Program-made: the position numbers and the translations under genes | Shown here: one piece after another, positions 19,904 through 29,988 of the stretch | How positions within the stretch are numbered: the first letter of the stretch is position 1 | How the letters are laid out: the number at the start of each line of letters is the position of its first letter | Notes under the pieces: generated by a model | The model's input: only the letters and a program-made list of their open reading frames with translations | Database searches by the model: none | Told to the model about the DNA's origin: nothing | Assembly: GCF_021398735.1 (NCBI RefSeq) | Contig: NZ_CP090349.1 | Location: 750,501 to 814,500 of the forward strand | DNA length: 64,000 nt | Direction of reading: 5' to 3' | Source: Methylobacterium oryzae | Lineage (GTDB): Bacteria; Pseudomonadota; Alphaproteobacteria; Rhizobiales; Beijerinckiaceae

Positions 19904-21091
19904 TCAGAGTCCGGCGTACATCCGGCCGGGGTTGAGCACCCCGGCGGGGTCGTGCGCCGCCTTGATGCCGGCGGTGAGCCGCATCAGCGGCTCGGCCAGC
20001 GGCTCGAACACCGGCACGGCGGCGCGCACGGCGTCGGGGGCCCGCACCAGCGTGGCGTGGCCGCCCTGAGCCCGCACCGCCCGGCGCACCGTCGCGGCGC
20101 CGGCATCGCCCGCCGCGCCGGTGGCGAGCCAGATCAGGCCGCCGCCCCAGTCGAAGAACCAGCGCGCGTCGCGCTCGGCCGCGACCGCCGCCGCCAGGGC
20201 CGGCCCGCGGGTCGGCGCGGTGGAGATCCGCCACAGGGCGGCCTCCCGCGGCTCGGCGAGCGGCGCCGCGTCGCGCACCGTCCGCCACAGGGCGGCGCCG
20301 GCCTCGCCGTCGATGATCTCGGGCTGGCCGTAGCGCTTCAGCAGGCGCCGCAGCTCGCCCGTGCGGTAGTTGATGGAGTCGGAGAAACCCTCGAGGCGCA
20401 TCAGGGTCCGCGCCTCCGGGGCGCCGATCCCCGCCGGCAGGTGCGCGGCGCCCGTGAGCTCGAAGGGCGAGCCAAGCGCCTCCGACAGGGCGGTCACCGC
20501 CCGCGTGTCGTCCAGGCCGGAGAAGACCAGGGTCGCCACCCGCTCGCAGGCGGGCAGCACCTTGAAGGTGACCTCGGTGAGGAGGCCCAGCGTGCCGTGG
20601 GCGCCGGCCATCAGCTTCACGAGATCGAGGCCGGTGACGTTCTTCATCACCCGGCCGCCCGACTTGATCGCCTCGCCGCGCCCGTTGACGAAGCGCACGC
20701 CGATCAGGCTGTCCCGGGCGGCGCCGGCATTGATCCGCCGGGGGCCGGCATTGTTGATCGCCGCCACGGCCCCGAGGGTCGGCTCGCCGGCGGTGCCGTA
20801 CAGGCCGCGCAGGTCCATCGGCTCGAAGGGCAGCATCTGGCCGCGGGAGGCGAGCAGCGCCTCGACCTCGGCGAGCGGCGTCCCGGCCCGGGCCGCCACC
20901 ACCATCTCGGCGGGCTCGTAGAGCGTGACGCCGGTGAGCGCCTGCGCGGAGAGCGTCGCGCTGTCCTGCGCGGGCCGGCCGAGCCCCGCGGCGGTGCCGC
21001 CGCCGGCGAGGCGCAGGCCCTCGCCGCGCCCGGCGGCGGCCCGCACGATCTCCCCGGCCTCCGCCTCGGTGCCGGGCTCGTAGACGCCCAT
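19904..21091 (-). CDS. glcE: Glycolate oxidase FAD-binding subunit
   Basis: A 395-residue GlcE protein with the FAD_binding_4 (PCMH) fold: LRLAGGGTAAGLGRP near the N-terminus, then TLGAVAAINNAGPRRI and RFVNGRGEAIKSGGRVMKN, and a closing DPAGVLNPGRMY, all typical. GlcE works with GlcD and GlcF in glycolate oxidation. The ATG at 21091 is chosen; one at 21121 (ten codons upstream) is equally in frame, and neither has a strong Shine-Dalgarno. GlcD is not in this window. Confidence 0.94.
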   Translation of the reverse strand: MGVYEPGTEAEAGEIVRAAAGRGEGLRLAGGGTAAGLGRPAQDSATLSAQALTGVTLYEPAEMVVAARAGTPLAEVEALLASRGQMLPFEPMDLRGLYGTAGEPTLGAVAAINNAGPRRINAGAARDSLIGVRFVNGRGEAIKSGGRVMKNVTGLDLVKLMAGAHGTLGLLTEVTFKVLPACERVATLVFSGLDDTRAVTALSEALGSPFELTGAAHLPAGIGAPEARTLMRLEGFSDSINYRTGELRRLLKRYGQPEIIDGEAGAALWRTVRDAAPLAEPREAALWRISTAPTRGPALAAAVAAERDARWFFDWGGGLIWLATGAAGDAGAATVRRAVRAQGGHATLVRAPDAVRAAVPVFEPLAEPLMRLTAGIKAAHDPAGVLNPGRMYAGL

Positions 21092-21220
21092 CGTTCCCGT
21101 CCCGGTCCTGTTTGTATCCATTCCAGGACGGGTGTCGCCGGATCCGGCGGCGGATTCAAGCGCAGGCGGAGTCGCGGGGTTTCAGCGGCGGGATTTCCAC
21201 TGCGCCGCCTTCGCGTGAGT

Positions 21221-22663
21221 CTACTCCGCCGGCACGGTCCGCGCCGGGCGCAGGCGCGCCAGGACCTGACGGCGCAGGCCGGCGATGTCGAAGATCCAGA
21301 CCAGGGCGCCGTAGAGAACCATCCCGGACGGGACCAGCACGGCCAGGGCGGTGGCGGGCGGCAGCTGCCGGAAGGGGGCGAGGGCGAGCCCCATCGCCGC
21401 GCAGGCGAGCGCGGCGACGCCGATCTCGCCCCAGGGCAGCGCGATGCGCCCCGGGCCGGTGAGGGCGCGCCAGCCGAGCCACGTTCCGGCGGCGGCGAGG
21501 CCCGCGGTCTGCGCCACCGCGACGCCGAGCCCGCCCATCCGGTCCGGGAGGACCAGCAGGCCGGCGCCGTTCACCGCGAGGCCGACCAGGGCGGCGGCGA
21601 CCACCGGCAGGGTCTTGCGGCGGATCTGGAAGACCGGGTTGAGGGCGTAGAACATCATCGCGAGGCAGAACAGGCCCGGCATCAGCACGGTGCTGTAGGT
21701 CTCGAACGGTCCGCGATAGGCGTCCGGCACCACCAGGCCCTGGAGGGCCGGCAGCACCGCCCAGAAGCCGACCGCGCAGGGTGCCAGCAGGGCGAACACG
21801 GTGCCGGCATTGGCGGCGACCTGCGCCTCTGCGGCGGCGCGGCCGCTCTGCTCCTCGGCCTGCACGGCGAACTGGAACAGCAGCAGGTCGAGGGCGGTGC
21901 CCAGCGTCATCAGCGAGCGCGAGGTGACGTCGGCCGCCAGGGCGAAGTAGCCGGCCTCGGCGAAGCCGGCATGGCCCGCGATGGCGCCGCGATTGACGAA
22001 GGCGAGGCACTGGTAGGCGGTGTTGGCGGCGATCAGCGGCAGGCCGTAGCGCGCGAAGACCCGCCAGGTCGTCGACAGGCGCGGCCGCTCGAGGGGCGTG
22101 CGCGGGTCGCGCAGGGGGTGGCGCAGCACCGCCACCGCGAGGAGCTGGCTGAGCCCCGCCGCCGCCAGCACCCAGGCCGGCTGGGGCAGCCACCACGCCG
22201 CCGCGGCCATCATGGCGAAGGACAGGACGTTCTTCACCGCCACGAGGCCGAGATAGAGCTTGCCGTCGAACCGCGCCCGGGCGAGGGCCGCGTGGTAGTC
22301 GAACACGCCGATGCCCAGGGCCGCGAGGCCGGTGCCGCACAGGACCGCCTCGCGCCCGTCGGCGCCGCCGGCGAAGCCGAAGGCCCCGCACAGGGCCGCG
22401 GCGGCCAGGAGCAGCGCGCCGATGCGCAGGTAGGCCCGGTCGAGCCCGTGGCGGATCCACGGCTCGTCGACGCGCACGCGCCCCGAGTAGAACCGCGTCG
22501 CCGACAGGCGCAGCCACTCGAACAGCACCGTGTTCAGCACGATGGCGCCGGTGGTCGCGAGGGCGAACCGGCCGAAATCCGCCGGCCCCAGCAGCTTGGC
22601 GATCAGCAGGCCGAGGACGAAGTTGAGCCCCGCATTGATGACGAAGGCGACGATCACGGCCAT
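21221..22663 (-). CDS. Wzx/MATE-like polysaccharide flippase
   Basis: A 480-residue integral membrane protein with 12-14 hydrophobic segments, resembling the oligosaccharide flippase (Wzx, polysaccharide_synt) family. The N-terminus FVINAGLNFVLGLLIAKLLGPADFGRFALA is the familiar first pair of helices. It would move lipid-linked saccharides across the inner membrane. There is no glycosyltransferase beside it, so it may be an orphan for surface polysaccharide made elsewhere. It is 130 bases upstream of glcE in the same direction; co-transcription is possible but functionally unlinked. Confidence 0.82.
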   Translation of the reverse strand: MAVIVAFVINAGLNFVLGLLIAKLLGPADFGRFALATTGAIVLNTVLFEWLRLSATRFYSGRVRVDEPWIRHGLDRAYLRIGALLLAAAALCGAFGFAGGADGREAVLCGTGLAALGIGVFDYHAALARARFDGKLYLGLVAVKNVLSFAMMAAAAWWLPQPAWVLAAAGLSQLLAVAVLRHPLRDPRTPLERPRLSTTWRVFARYGLPLIAANTAYQCLAFVNRGAIAGHAGFAEAGYFALAADVTSRSLMTLGTALDLLLFQFAVQAEEQSGRAAAEAQVAANAGTVFALLAPCAVGFWAVLPALQGLVVPDAYRGPFETYSTVLMPGLFCLAMMFYALNPVFQIRRKTLPVVAAALVGLAVNGAGLLVLPDRMGGLGVAVAQTAGLAAAGTWLGWRALTGPGRIALPWGEIGVAALACAAMGLALAPFRQLPPATALAVLVPSGMVLYGALVWIFDIAGLRRQVLARLRPARTVPAE

Positions 22664-22789
22664 GGACGGCGACTCATGCGCGGCGGGATTGCCCCCGCCC
22701 GTTGCGTACGCTGTAGCGCGCGAGCCGTAAGACTCCCCTAAACGGGCGAGATCGGGGCGGAGACCCGCGCGGCTCCCGGCACCGTCCGG

Positions 22790-24889
22790 TCACGCGGCCC
22801 GGACGGTGTCGAGGAAGCGCGCGACCTCGGCCGCGAGCGTCTCGGACTGGCGCGACAGCGCGGACGCCGCCGCGAGCACCGCGTTGGCCGCCCGGCCGGT
22901 CTCCTCGGCGGCCCCGGCGACGCCGAGGATCGTGCGGGTCACCGCGCCGGTGCCGACGGCCGCCTCCCCGATGTTGCGGACGATCTCCCGGGTGGCCGAT
23001 CCCTGCTCCTCCACCGCCGCCGCGATCGCGCTCGCCACGCCGCTGATCTCCTGGATCCGCCCCGTGATCGCGCCGATCGCCGCGACGGCCCCGCCGGTCA
23101 CGCCCTGGATGCCGGCGATCTGGCCCGCGATCTCCTCGGTCGCCCGGGCGGTCTGCGCGGCCAGGGCCTTCACCTCGCCGGCGACGACCGCGAAGCCATG
23201 ACCCGCCTCGCCGGCCCGGGCGGCCTCGATCGTGGCGTTCAGCGCCAGCAGGTTGGTCTGCCCGGCGATCGCCGCGATCAGCCCGATCACGTCGCCGATC
23301 CGCGCGACCGCGTCGCTCAGGTCCCGGACCATCGCGCCGGTCTGCCCCGCTTCCGCGACGGCCCCCTGGGCGAGCCGGGTCGATCCCTCGACCTGCCGGC
23401 CGATCTCCTCCACGGAGGCGCCGAGCTCCTCGGCCGCAGCCGCCACGGTGCCGACGTTGGTGGCGGCCTCCTCGGCGGCGGCCGCCACGGTGCTGGACTG
23501 GCTGGCGGTCTCGGTCGCGGTGGCCGTCATGGTCTGGGCCGTGCCCTGCAGCGCGGTGGCCGCGTCCGAGACCTGGGCGATGATGCCGCCGACCGTCCGC
23601 TCGAAGCGCTCGGCCATCGCCCGCAGGTCGGACCGGCGCCGTGCCTCCGCCGCCTGACGCGCCTCGGCGGCCTCGGATTCGAGCTGGCGGCCGCGGATGA
23701 GGTTGTCCTTGAACACCTGGACGGCCCGCGCCATGGCGCCGATCTCGTTGCGGTAGGTGCGCGCCGGGACCGTGACGGAGGCGTCCCCGTCGGCCAGCGC
23801 CCCCATCGTGGCGGTCAGCACCCGGAGCGGGCGCAGCACGCCGCCGAACAGGGTCCACAGGCCGAGGGCCACCAGCAGGATCACCGCCAGCAGCGCCGCC
23901 CCGCTGCGCGCGACGTCGCCCCGCGCGTCCTCGGCGAGGGCCTCGGCGCGCGCCACCATCGCGTCGAGGGCCGCGTCGCAGAGGGCCACGAGGGAGCGCT
24001 GGTTCACCGTGTTGCGGTCGCGCAGCTCCGCGAAGGTGTGGCGCGGGGGCGCGTGCGTGCTGAGCGCGTCGAAGACCGCCCGCGCGATGGCCTCGGTGTC
24101 GCCCTCGAAATTGGCGGCCTTCGCCCGCTCGTACGCGGCCCGCACCGTCTCCGAGACGTCGACCGCTGCCTCGGTGGTGCGGCGCCACGCGGACAGAAGC
24201 TCGGTCCGCTCCGCCGCCGCCGCGACCGTCTCGGGCAGGGACCACGCCGTGCCGGCGACCAGCGAGGCCTGTACCCGGACCGCAACGTTGCCGCTGGCGA
24301 CGCGCGTCTCCCAGGCCGCCTGCTTGAGGCCGAGATAGCGCTGCAGCACCGGATCGGACCGGGGAATGGCCGCGTCGACCGCCTTCAGCGTGGCCGTCAG
24401 CGCCTCGAGCAGGTCCTGGAAGGCGGCCATCGCGGCGTCCCGCAGCGCCGGGTCACGCCGGGCCAGCGGCAGCCCGAGGGCCGCGTCGATGCGGGGACGC
24501 AGGTCCGCCATCGCCGCCTGCGCGGTGCTCAGGCGCTCGAGCGTCGCGCTGACCGCCGGCTCTGCCAGATCGCCCAGGCTGCGCCGGGCCCGGCCGTAAT
24601 GCTCGGTCAGCGCCTGCCGGCTCCCCGCGATGGTCGACAGGGTCTTCGCGTCCGCCGGCGCCTCACCCCCGAGGGCGAGGGTCGATCCGCGCTCGAGCCG
24701 CAGCGGCAGGATCGTCCGGAGGAGGCCCTGGCTCGCCTGCGTCAGGGTCAGGGCTCTCGCGGCGCCCGCCGCCCGCGCCCGCGCGTCGACGAGTGTCCGC
24801 ACCGCGTTGCCCAGCGCCATGCAGGCCATGATGACGATCACCAGGCACAGCAAAGTCCGGATCGAGAAGCGTCCCAGCCAGCGAGTCAT
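22790..24889 (-). CDS. Membrane methyl-accepting chemotaxis protein
   Basis: A 699-residue chemoreceptor. The first transmembrane segment is at about 10-31; a helical periplasmic sensor region of about 300 residues follows; the second segment ([19 protein letters not shown]) is near 330-350. HAMP begins at [17 protein letters not shown], then a long coiled coil with the tip [20 protein letters not shown] and [15 protein letters not shown]. The sensor region shows no PAS or Cache motif I recognise; it looks like a four-helix bundle. No che genes flank it. An AT-rich stretch upstream (24900-25030) is its likely promoter. Confidence 0.9.
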   Translation of the reverse strand: MTRWLGRFSIRTLLCLVIVIMACMALGNAVRTLVDARARAAGAARALTLTQASQGLLRTILPLRLERGSTLALGGEAPADAKTLSTIAGSRQALTEHYGRARRSLGDLAEPAVSATLERLSTAQAAMADLRPRIDAALGLPLARRDPALRDAAMAAFQDLLEALTATLKAVDAAIPRSDPVLQRYLGLKQAAWETRVASGNVAVRVQASLVAGTAWSLPETVAAAAERTELLSAWRRTTEAAVDVSETVRAAYERAKAANFEGDTEAIARAVFDALSTHAPPRHTFAELRDRNTVNQRSLVALCDAALDAMVARAEALAEDARGDVARSGAALLAVILLVALGLWTLFGGVLRPLRVLTATMGALADGDASVTVPARTYRNEIGAMARAVQVFKDNLIRGRQLESEAAEARQAAEARRRSDLRAMAERFERTVGGIIAQVSDAATALQGTAQTMTATATETASQSSTVAAAAEEAATNVGTVAAAAEELGASVEEIGRQVEGSTRLAQGAVAEAGQTGAMVRDLSDAVARIGDVIGLIAAIAGQTNLLALNATIEAARAGEAGHGFAVVAGEVKALAAQTARATEEIAGQIAGIQGVTGGAVAAIGAITGRIQEISGVASAIAAAVEEQGSATREIVRNIGEAAVGTGAVTRTILGVAGAAEETGRAANAVLAAASALSRQSETLAAEVARFLDTVRAA

Positions 24890-25316
24890 CGGTGAGATCT
24901 CATGTCCCGCGATGCTCTGTCTTAGAACGTAAGGTTTTGTCAGGCAATCGACCGAAATTCTTCGACAGAAATACGGATTTATAAGTCGACGATGGACCGA
25001 ATTGTGAAGTAATATGAGACAAATACCGGAATTGGCGAGGATTGTCGGGAATTGGGCCGCATTCTCGCGTGACGATATCGGCGCGGTCGCCGGCCGCGCG
25101 GCGGGCTTGTGCCGGTCCGTGGCGCGGCGCGAGGGACCAGGTATCCTGCGGGCGCACTCCCGAAGAGCCGCAGGTTCAGCGCTGTCGGCCTGCCGGTGCC
25201 CCCGCGATGACGGAGTGTGGCGCGAGGACGCGCCTGGCCGGATCTCGCTATCGCCGGGACGGTGTGCGGGCCAGCCGGCGGCTGGGCGGCGGTCCGCGCG
25301 GCAGTCCGCGCGGCGA
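24890..25316. other. Intergenic region with AT-rich promoter
   Basis: A 427-base gap. The segment about 24905-25035 is markedly AT-richer than its surroundings (for example AGGTTTTGTCAGG and AATATGAGAC) and probably holds the promoter of the chemoreceptor on the minus strand. The rest shows no gene I can support. Confidence 0.4.
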
Positions 25317-25823
25317 CTACAGCGCGCGCTCGTAGCGCCACGCCTCCATCCCGTCCTCGTAATAGTCCGGCCGCACGGCGAAGCGGGTGTAACCCCGGCG
25401 CTCGTAGAGGCGGATGCCGGCGCCGTTGTCGGCGCGCACCTCCAGCCGGAGCCGGTCGCAGCCCTCGGCGCGGGCGCGGGCCTCCGCGGCGTCGAGGAGA
25501 CGGCCGCCGAGGCCGAGGCCGCCGCGATTCGGCGCCACCGCGATCGAGGCCAGCCGGGCGATCCGGCTGCCGCGCCGCCGCTCCAGCACCGCGGCGCCGA
25601 CGAGCACCGGAACGGGATCCCGGTCCGGCGGGTCGATCAGGGCCGCCAGCACGTCCATGGAGAGCGAGCGGATCGCGTGGCGGATCGCCCGGCGCTCGGC
25701 CCGGTCGGTGGCGAAGGCGGCGTGCTCCAGGGCGACGAGGGCGTCGAGATCGGCGAGCGTGGCGGTGCGAATCGTCGGCTCGGGGAGACCGTCGCCGACC
25801 GGGCTGCGCAAGGGGGCGCTCAT
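25317..25823 (-). CDS. GNAT N-acetyltransferase (RimI-like)
   Basis: A 168-residue acetyltransferase of the GNAT fold. The acetyl-CoA loop is in [20 protein letters not shown] (the usual RxxGxG/A), preceded by the strand [11 protein letters not shown]; the C-terminal [20 protein letters not shown] matches RimI-like proteins, which acetylate protein N-termini or small amines. The closing [13 protein letters not shown] is close to the group that acts with RimI-type substrates; the true substrate is unknown. It is transcribed alone, diverging from the decarboxylase leader. Confidence 0.85.
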   Translation of the reverse strand: MSAPLRSPVGDGLPEPTIRTATLADLDALVALEHAAFATDRAERRAIRHAIRSLSMDVLAALIDPPDRDPVPVLVGAAVLERRRGSRIARLASIAVAPNRGGLGLGGRLLDAAEARARAEGCDRLRLEVRADNGAGIRLYERRGYTRFAVRPDYYEDGMEAWRYERAL

Positions 25824-26159
25824 GACCGGGCGCTCACAGGGAGGCGCTCACGCCCGCGCCGTCGCGGTGAATCTGGTCGGCCCGGCCATCGCTCGCTCGC
25901 CTGAGTACTCTGCCCCGTCCGGTCAGATGCCCGCTTCCGCCCCGCTTGGGAAGCCCGCACGGCCCCGTCGACGCGGTCGGGGCGCGTCGTCGATGCGTCG
26001 TTTTTGCAACGGAGCGCGCGGGGTGTGGATTGCGGGCGGAAAAGCGGGCGTTCCGGGGCGGTTTCCCCTTGTCGCGCGGGTCCCGTCTCCGTATATGCGC
26101 CGTGCCCAATTTCGCACGTGCCTGTGGCCGCGTGTCGGTTGGTGGGCATCCGGTCAACT

Positions 26160-26581
26160 GCCGGACAGCCGCCAGGGGTCTTAAAGGATCGATGGTCGCA
26201 AGGGTGGATCCCTACGGCCGGCATCCAGGTGGCAACACCGGACCCCGACAACAACCGGCAGCCGGAGGCGAAACCGGCGAACCCCGCTCTCCACGGGGGA
26301 CGCAGCTTAAAGCAACGACGAACGGGCTTTTTTGGTCTCGTCGGCCCTCCACAGGCCGGCACCGAAGAGGCTTGTTTCTCTTTGCCCGGCGTGCGGTGGG
26401 GGTCCTCCCTTCCAATCCACGGCAGCTTCCGGGTGCTCTGCGCCCGCTCCGACGCACGCGTCTCCAAAGCGCGTGGGTCCGCGCGACGCATCGCCCCCTG
26501 ACGCCGGCGGCCCGTTCGGGCCGTCATCTTCGACAGCGCGCCCCGCGTAGGGCGCTCGCGAACCCGTGCCGGGAGACGACC
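26160..26581 (+). ncRNA. Long structured leader of ornithine decarboxylase (speF-type candidate)
   Basis: The 420 bases before the decarboxylase start look like a structured 5' leader rather than a gene. Visible elements are a hairpin CCCCG / CGGGG at 26282-26298, a second stem CGACGA / TCGTCG at 26316-26343 enclosing a CGGGCTTTTTT tract, and several ACCGG/CCGGC pairs between 26240 and 26275. In alphaproteobacteria the speF RNA motif is known upstream of ornithine decarboxylase genes; position and gene match, but I could not verify the consensus. Confidence 0.5.
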
Positions 26582-27748
26582 ATGACCGACCGCATCCGTG
26601 ACTTCCTGCGCGTGCGCCGCGACCTCGGTCAGGACGAGGGCCCCGTGATGGTCCTCGACCTCGACGTCGTGCGCGACAACTACACCGCCTTCGCGCGCTC
26701 CCTGCCGGACACCCGCGTGTTCTACGCCGTGAAGGCGAACCCGGCCCCCGAGGTGCTGCGCCTGCTCGCCGAGATGGGCTCCTGCTTCGACACCGCCTCG
26801 GTGGCCGAGATGGAGATGGTGCTGGCCGCCGGCGCCACCGCCGACCGGATCTCCTTCGGCAACACCATCAAGAAGGAGCGCTGCATCGGCCGCGCCCTGA
26901 AGCTCGGCATCCGCCTGTTCGCGGTCGATTGCCAGGCCGAGGTCGAGAAGATCGCACGGGCCACCGACGCGCTGGGCGTGCCGGCGGGCGAGGTGCGGGT
27001 GTTCTGCCGCATCCTGTGCGACGGCGCGGGCGCCGACTGGCCGCTCTCCCGCAAGTTCGGCTGCGTGCCCGAGATGGCCGCGGACGTGCTGGAGCACGCC
27101 CACCGCCAGGGGCTCGAGGCCTACGGCATCTCGTTCCACGTCGGCTCTCAGCAGGGCAACACCGAGGCCTGGGACGGGGCGCTCGGCTCCGCGGCGGCGA
27201 TCTTCCGCGAGTGCGCGGAGCGCGGCATCGGCCTCTCGATGGTCAATCTCGGCGGCGGCTTCCCGACCAAGTACCTCAAGGCGGTGCCGGGCGTGGAGAG
27301 CTACGGCGAGGCGATCTTCCGGGGCCTGACCAAGCATTTCGGCAACCAGATCCCCGAGACGATCATCGAGCCGGGCCGCGGCATGGTCGGCAATGCCGGC
27401 CTGATCGAGGCCGAGGTCGTGCTCGTGTCGAAGAAGTCCGCCGAGGCCGACGAGGTCCGATGGGTCTACCTCGACATCGGCAAGTTCGGGGGGCTCGCCG
27501 AGACCATGGACGAGGCGATCCGCTACCCGATCCGCACTGCGCGGGACGGGGAGGCGACCGAGCCCTGCGTCATCGCCGGCCCGACCTGCGACTCGGTGGA
27601 CGTGCTCTACGAGCGGCAGCTCTACCCGCTGCCGGTCTCGCTCTCGATCGGCGACAAGGTGCTGATCGAGGGGGCGGGCGCCTACACCACGACCTACGCG
27701 GCGGTGGCCTTCAACGGCTTCCCGCCCCTTCAGCAGATCGTCATCTGA
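26582..27748 (+). CDS. Ornithine/lysine decarboxylase (alanine-racemase fold)
   Basis: A 388-residue PLP enzyme of the eukaryotic-like ODC/DAPDC family. The PLP lysine is in FYAVKANPAPE (about residue 48), the phosphate-binding glycine loop in VNLGGGFPTKY, EPGRGMVGNAG near 265, and the catalytic cysteine in IAGPTCDSVDVLYE. It decarboxylates ornithine to putrescine, and lysine to cadaverine in dual-specificity members, feeding polyamine synthesis. The ATG at 26582 has GGGAGA six bases upstream. The long leader before it suggests RNA-level control by polyamines or ornithine. Confidence 0.92.
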   Translation: MTDRIRDFLRVRRDLGQDEGPVMVLDLDVVRDNYTAFARSLPDTRVFYAVKANPAPEVLRLLAEMGSCFDTASVAEMEMVLAAGATADRISFGNTIKKERCIGRALKLGIRLFAVDCQAEVEKIARATDALGVPAGEVRVFCRILCDGAGADWPLSRKFGCVPEMAADVLEHAHRQGLEAYGISFHVGSQQGNTEAWDGALGSAAAIFRECAERGIGLSMVNLGGGFPTKYLKAVPGVESYGEAIFRGLTKHFGNQIPETIIEPGRGMVGNAGLIEAEVVLVSKKSAEADEVRWVYLDIGKFGGLAETMDEAIRYPIRTARDGEATEPCVIAGPTCDSVDVLYERQLYPLPVSLSIGDKVLIEGAGAYTTTYAAVAFNGFPPLQQIVI

Positions 27749-27795
27749 TCCTTCCTAGGATCAGGACGGGTTCCGGCTGAGGGACGCAGGCTCCT

Positions 27796-27889
27796 CCGTC
27801 CTCGCGAGCGGAGCGGAGCGATCCAGGGACGCGGGACGCCTTCCGACGTTTCGCTGCCCTGGGTCACGTCGCTTCGCTCGTGATGACGG
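27796..27889. repeat. Intergenic palindromic repeat, copy A
   Basis: An imperfect palindrome of about 94 bases bounded by CCGTC...GCGAGCGGAGCG on the left and CGCTTCGCTCGTGATGACGG on the right, with a central CCAGGG/CCCTGGG pair. It lies 47 bases after the decarboxylase stop. Three further copies occur within 5 kb. Confidence 0.75.
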
Positions 27890-28001
27890 GGAGGGCGACC
27901 CTGCCGGACGCTGACGTCCACCACCGCGTCGACCGAGGGCGTCCGGCTCTCGGTCACAGACAATCGCTTCTCCCGCTCGCCGGCCCGGGGAGGGCACAGC
28001 C

Positions 28002-28553
28002 ATGATCGAGATCCGCGCGGAGCATCTCCACGACGTCCCGGCGCGCGAGCGCCTGCTCGACGCGTGCTTTCCCGGCAATCGACGCGCCAAGACCTCGGAG
28101 CGCCTGCGCGAGGGCCGCCTGCCGGCCCGCGGCCTCGCCTTCGCGGCGACCCGGGCGGGGCGGCTCGTCGGCACCCTGCGGCTGTGGCACGTCGAGGCCG
28201 GGCTCGGCCGCCCGGCGCTGCTGCTCGGCCCGCTCGCCGTCGATCCGGCGATCCAGGGCCAGGGGCTCGGCTCGGTGATGATGCAGGCGGCCCTCGGCCG
28301 GGCGGAATCCCTCGGCCACGGCGCCGTGCTGCTGGTCGGCGACGCGCCCTACTACGCGCGCTTCGGCTTCGACCGGGCGCTCGCGGAGGGCCTGACCCTG
28401 CCGGGGCCGTTCGAGCGCGCGCGCTTCCTCGGTCTCGAGCTGCGCGCGGGCGCGCTGGCGGGCGCCGAGGGGATGGTCCGGGCGACCGGCGTGCCGGCGC
28501 CGGTGGGCGCGGTGGCCAACGAGGCGGGGGTGGCGCGACGACGCGCCGCCTGA
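28002..28553 (+). CDS. GNAT N-acetyltransferase (YhbS-like)
   Basis: A 183-residue GNAT-fold acetyltransferase. The strand LLLGPLAVDPAIQGQGLGSVMMQ contains the acetyl-CoA loop (QGQGLG, about residues 85-90), and DAPYYARFGFDRA is the C-terminal signature of the YhbS group. A GGGGAGGG site lies seven bases before the ATG. Substrate unknown. It stands between two palindromic repeats and may or may not be linked with the D-glutamate genes that follow. Confidence 0.85.
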   Translation: MIEIRAEHLHDVPARERLLDACFPGNRRAKTSERLREGRLPARGLAFAATRAGRLVGTLRLWHVEAGLGRPALLLGPLAVDPAIQGQGLGSVMMQAALGRAESLGHGAVLLVGDAPYYARFGFDRALAEGLTLPGPFERARFLGLELRAGALAGAEGMVRATGVPAPVGAVANEAGVARRRAA

Positions 28554-28590
28554 ACGGGGCTTCGGCGCTCCGCCGATCTGAGGCGACGAA

Positions 28591-28684
28591 CCGTCTTCGC
28601 GAGCGGAGCGAAGCAAGCCTGGGTCGCGCCCCGTTCAATGACGTCGCGCTGCCCTGGGTCGCTTCGCTGCGCTCGCGATGACGG
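28591..28684. repeat. Intergenic palindromic repeat, copy B
   Basis: Second copy of the palindromic element: left end CCGTCTTCGCGAGCGGAGCG, right end GCTTCGCTGCGCTCGCGATG then ACGG, separated by a variable centre. It sits 37 bases after the GNAT stop. Confidence 0.75.
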
Positions 28685-28811
28685 CGTGCAGAGCCGGTAT
28701 GCTCCGTGGGGCGGCCGCATCGACCGCCTTGGCCAGCCCCATGCATTGCGCACGCCGCCCGCGATCCCGCATAGACGGTCCGCCGGCCTCCCGGAGAAGG
28801 TTGCTCGACCG

Positions 28812-29825
28812 ATGCAGATCGCCACGCCCTACCTGATGTTCCTGGGCGACGTGCCCGACACGCTGGCGGCCAAGACCGCCTACGGGATCAAGGACTGGCG
28901 CCCCGAATGGTGCGTCGGCCAGATGCGCCTGCCGGGCTGCGCCGCCGATCTCGGCATCCCCGACATGACCCTGCCCGAGGCCCTGGCGAAGGGCTGCCGG
29001 ACCCTGGTGATCGGCGTCGTCAACGCCGGCGGCGTCCTGCCGGACCACTGGGTCAAGGAGATCGTCGCGGCGATCGAGGCCGGGCTCGACGTGGCGAGCG
29101 GCCTGCACGTGAAGCTCGGCGCGGTCCCGGCCATCGCGGAGGCCGCCGCCCGCCGCGGCCGCCAGCTCCACGACGTCCGCCACACCGACGAGCGCTTCCC
29201 CACCGGCAAGGGCACCAAGCGGGCCGGGCGGCGCTTGCTCACCGTCGGCACCGACTGCTCGGTCGGCAAGAAGTACACCGTGCTGGCCCTGGAGCGCGGC
29301 ATGCGCGAGCGCGGCCTCGACGCCGATTTCCGCGCCACGGGCCAGACCGGCGTGTTCATCTCCGGCCGGGGCGTCGCCATCGACGCCGTCGTGGCCGACT
29401 TCATCTCCGGCGCCGTCGAGACGATCTCGCCCGAGGCCGAGCCGAACCACTGGGACCTGATCGAGGGTCAGGGCTCGCTCTACCACCCGTCCTTCGCGGG
29501 CGTGAGCCTCGGCCTGCTCCACGGCGCGCAGGCCGACGCCTTCGTGGTCTGCCACGAGCCGACCCGCACCAACATGCGCGGCGTGAAGCACCCGCTTCCG
29601 ACCATCCGGCAGGTGATCGACCTCACCGTGCAGCTCGGCAGCCTGACCAATCCGGGAATCAAGCCGGTCGGCATCGCGGTGAACACCCAGGCGCTCGCCG
29701 AGGGCGAGGCCCGGGCGCTCCTCGACGCGCTCGGCTCCGAGCACGGCCTGCCCGCCACCGACCCGGTGCGCTTCGGCGTCGACGGGCTGGTCGACCGGAT
29801 CGTCGCCGACTTCCCGGCGATCTGA
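28812..29825 (+). CDS. dgcN: DgcN-type N-acetyltransferase (DUF1611)
   Basis: A 337-residue DUF1611-family protein. The N-terminal half (AAKTAYGIKDW, TLVIGVVNAGGVLPDHW) and the C-terminal nucleotide-binding-like half (LLTVGTDCSVGKKYT, a P-loop-like motif near residue 145, and GQTGVFISGRGVAID) are both intact. Members of this family paired with DgcA acetylate D-glutamate to N-acetyl-D-glutamate in the DgcN-DgcA catabolic pathway described in Proteobacteria and haloarchaea. The next gene is the matching DgcA-type epimerase, which supports the call. The start ATG follows GGAGAAGG at 11 bases. Confidence 0.8.
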   Translation: MQIATPYLMFLGDVPDTLAAKTAYGIKDWRPEWCVGQMRLPGCAADLGIPDMTLPEALAKGCRTLVIGVVNAGGVLPDHWVKEIVAAIEAGLDVASGLHVKLGAVPAIAEAAARRGRQLHDVRHTDERFPTGKGTKRAGRRLLTVGTDCSVGKKYTVLALERGMRERGLDADFRATGQTGVFISGRGVAIDAVVADFISGAVETISPEAEPNHWDLIEGQGSLYHPSFAGVSLGLLHGAQADAFVVCHEPTRTNMRGVKHPLPTIRQVIDLTVQLGSLTNPGIKPVGIAVNTQALAEGEARALLDALGSEHGLPATDPVRFGVDGLVDRIVADFPAI

Positions 29826-29851
29826 TACCGCTTCCCTGTGCCGGCTCTCAC

Positions 29852-29944
29852 TCCGTCCCCGTGAGCCGAGCGAAGCGATCCAGCAGCGCCATGCCAACCG
29901 GCCGCTCGCTGCCCTGGGTCACTTCGCTCCGCCCGTGATGACGG
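29852..29944. repeat. Intergenic palindromic repeat, copy C
   Basis: Third copy: left end CCGTCCCCGTGAGCCGAGCG, right end CACTTCGCTCCGCCCGTGAT then GACGG. It lies between dgcN and dgcA, so it would be transcribed within that operon. Confidence 0.75.
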
Positions 29945-29988
29945 AGCGGGCTGCATCGACCGCAGGCCTGAACCGGAGACCCTACGAC

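Noticed and set aside
19751..22741. A 996-codon open frame on the plus strand
   Set aside because: Antisense to glcF, glcE and the flippase, all with strong family evidence; composition is that of a shadow frame.
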